NCBI GenBank assembly: GCA_025642075.2 | Contig: JAODUO010001178.1 | Location: 153,386-217,385 of the forward strand | Direction: 5' to 3' | DNA: 64,000 nucleotides | Origin: Ridgeia piscesae | Lineage: Eukaryota > Annelida > Polychaeta > Sabellida > Siboglinidae | Part shown: one piece after another, positions 49,801 through 52,800 of the stretch | Numbering within the stretch: position 1 is the first letter of the stretch | How the letters are laid out: each line of letters opens with the position of its first letter | Notes under the pieces: model-generated | What the model was told of the DNA's origin: nothing | What the model saw: the letters and a program-made list of their open reading frames with translations, nothing else | The model's database searches: none | Program-made: the position numbers and the translations under genes

Positions 49801-52800
49801 ATGTTCTTTCAGCTTGTGACATCTACAGAACTGTGACACTGCATGGATGGACCAGTGACATGTGACATGCTCCAGTAGTTACATTGTGACTTTATGTTCT
49901 TTCAGCTTGTGACATCTACAGAACTGTGACACTGCATGGATGGACCAGTGACATGTTCCAGTAGTTACATTGTGTCTTTATGTTCTTTCAGCTTGTGACA
50001 TCTACAGAACTGTGACACTGCATGGATGGACCAGTGACATGTTCCAGTAGTTACATTGTGTCTTTATGTTCTTTCAGCTTGTGACATCTACAGAACTGTG
50101 ACACTGCATGGATGGACCAGTGACATGTTCCAGTAGTTACATTGTGTCTTTATGTTCTTTCAGCTTGTGACATCTACAGAACTGTGACACTGCATGGATG
50201 GACCAGTGACATGTTCCAGTAGTTACATTGTGTCTTTATGTTCTTTCAGCTTGTGACATCTACAGAACTGTGACACTGCATGGATGGACCAGTGACATGT
50301 TCCAGTAGTTACATTGTGTCTTTATGTTCTTTCAGCTTGTGACATCTACAGAACTGTGACACTGCATGGATGGACCAGTGACATGTGACTGGTCCAGTAG
50401 TTACATTGTGTCTTTATGTTCTTTCAGCTTGTGACATCTACAGAACTGTGACACTGCATGGATGGACCAGTGACATGTGACATGGTCCAGTAGTTACATT
50501 GTGTCTTTATGTTCTTTCAGCTTGTGACATCTACAGAACTGTGACACTGCATGGATGGACCAGTGACATGCTCCAGTAGTTACATTGTGTCTTTATGTTC
50601 TTTCAGCTTGTGACATCTACAGAACTGTGACCACACTGCATGTGATGGAGCCAGTGACATGTGTACATGAGTCCAACGTAGTTACATTGTGTCTTTATGT
50701 TCTTTCAGCTTGTGACATCTACAGAACTGTGACACTGCATGGATGGACCAGTGACATGTTCCAGTAGTTACATTGTGACTTTATGTTCTTTCAGCTTGTG
50801 ACATCTACAGAACTGTGACACTGCATGGATGGACCAGTGACATGTTCCAGTAGTTACATTGTGTCTTTATGTTCTTTCAGCTTGTGACATCTACAGAACT
50901 GTGACACTGCATGGATGGACCAGTGACATGTGCTCCAGTAGTTACATTGTGTCTTTATGTTCTTTCAGCTTGTAACATCTACAGAACTGTGACACTGCAT
51001 GGATGGACCAGTGACATGTGACATGGTCCAGTAGTTACATTGTGTCTTTATGTTCTTTCAGCTTGTAACATCTACAGAACTGTGACACTGCATGGATGGA
51101 CCAGTGACATGTTCCAGTAGTTACATTGTGTCTTTATGTTCTTTCAGCTTGTGACATCTACAGAACTGTGACACTGCATGGATGGACCAGTGACATGTGA
51201 CATGTCCAGTAGTTACATTGTGTCTTTATGTTCTTTCAGCTTGTGACATCTACAGAACTGTGACACTACATGGATGGAACAGTGACATGTGACATGGTCC
51301 AGTAGTTACATTGTGTCTTTATGTTCTTTCAGCTTGTGACACTGAAGGTCTAAAGAACTGTGCTAGATGTGAGGATGGACCAATGGCCTGTGACTCATGC
51401 TCCAGCGGTTACTCTCCCAAAGATGACCACACTCAGTGTGGAGGTGAGTGTGTCAAGCAAACGTACTCATTGCTGACTGTTCTACCAGTCGACCCTCCCA
51501 ACTGCATTTATTATTCAGGCTAAGGTGGATCTAGTGCAAAGCATGAAATAAAATCATAGAAATAGTAATGTATGATCTGCCTTCCTTCTGTGACATATGA
51601 AGTTATAATAAAAAATCTGATTGTTGGAGTGACCAGTAACTGTCTGATCATATAAATTTTACAACAACGCAGTGCAGTATTTTATATATAAATGAGTGTA
51701 AAACTGGTCCTGTTCCTGTCCACAGTGATGTGCTATGAGTGTGAAGGGGCGGACTGTGACAAAGCCAACATGCACTCGGTCCTGTGTCTCATCAACTCTG
51801 GCCACGGCTGCTGGGTGAGTCACATTCATGGTTGGCAGACATCACGGAACTGTCGTCTTACAAAAGATATAGATAGTTACATTGAAATTAATCATGTTTT
51901 GTTGAAAATGTTCTGCTGATTTAAACATAACCACAGTATGTAGTATTTATCACTAGTTCTGTTGACCAAAGATGGCGCTTGTGTTGGCGTCATTCCGCAT
52001 TACAGGAACCTAGTTCTGTTAGGATCATTTACACGGGTATTGCAATTTGTGTGGCCATTCTATACATACAGTCTTACGGAGTAAAACGTGTTTTGCACTC
52101 TTTAGTTCTTTGGACAGACTTATAGTTCTCACGGCATCACTCTGTGTCAACTGTCCACCATGCTCCATTACCTCCCGTATGGCAGAAACCTTTGAAGATC
52201 TATTTTCTAATTTGACATAGATTATGTTAGGGGACAGCTCCTATGCATGAGAAATGTTGTATGATGGATGATGTCATCCCACTAGACACTGTGTCTCTAG
52301 CCCCGGTGCCAGTAGCTCCAGTAGTAGCTGTTCTACAGTGAAAGGTCTACCAAGAAATCAAAAAATGAAAGTCGAACATGTGAACCGATTGAACATTCTG
52401 TCATATATTTGATTGACATTATTGCCTTAAAAGATTTCATAGACTTAACATATGGCAGAGTTTTTGTGTATGTGGGAATGTGTTACCAAGCAGATGTCCT
52501 GCCATCCCCACGATGTAATGCACAAATGTTATTGTTATCAACAGTGTTGACAAAGCAAAGCTTGACAGTGGTTAATTATCATTTTGATTGTCGGGCCACC
52601 AGTTGTGTCACTTACAGAATTATATCGTGGTCAAAATATATGTAACTTGAGTAGTTGTACTTGTCACAACAATGCATGTGTACCCACTACTCATACCTGT
52701 GATCTGTGACAGACCAACATGGTGGAATCAGCTGACGGTGTTAAGACCCACAGTCGCAAGTGTTCCAATACGACCTGTGACACTCCTGATGAAGAGAAGT

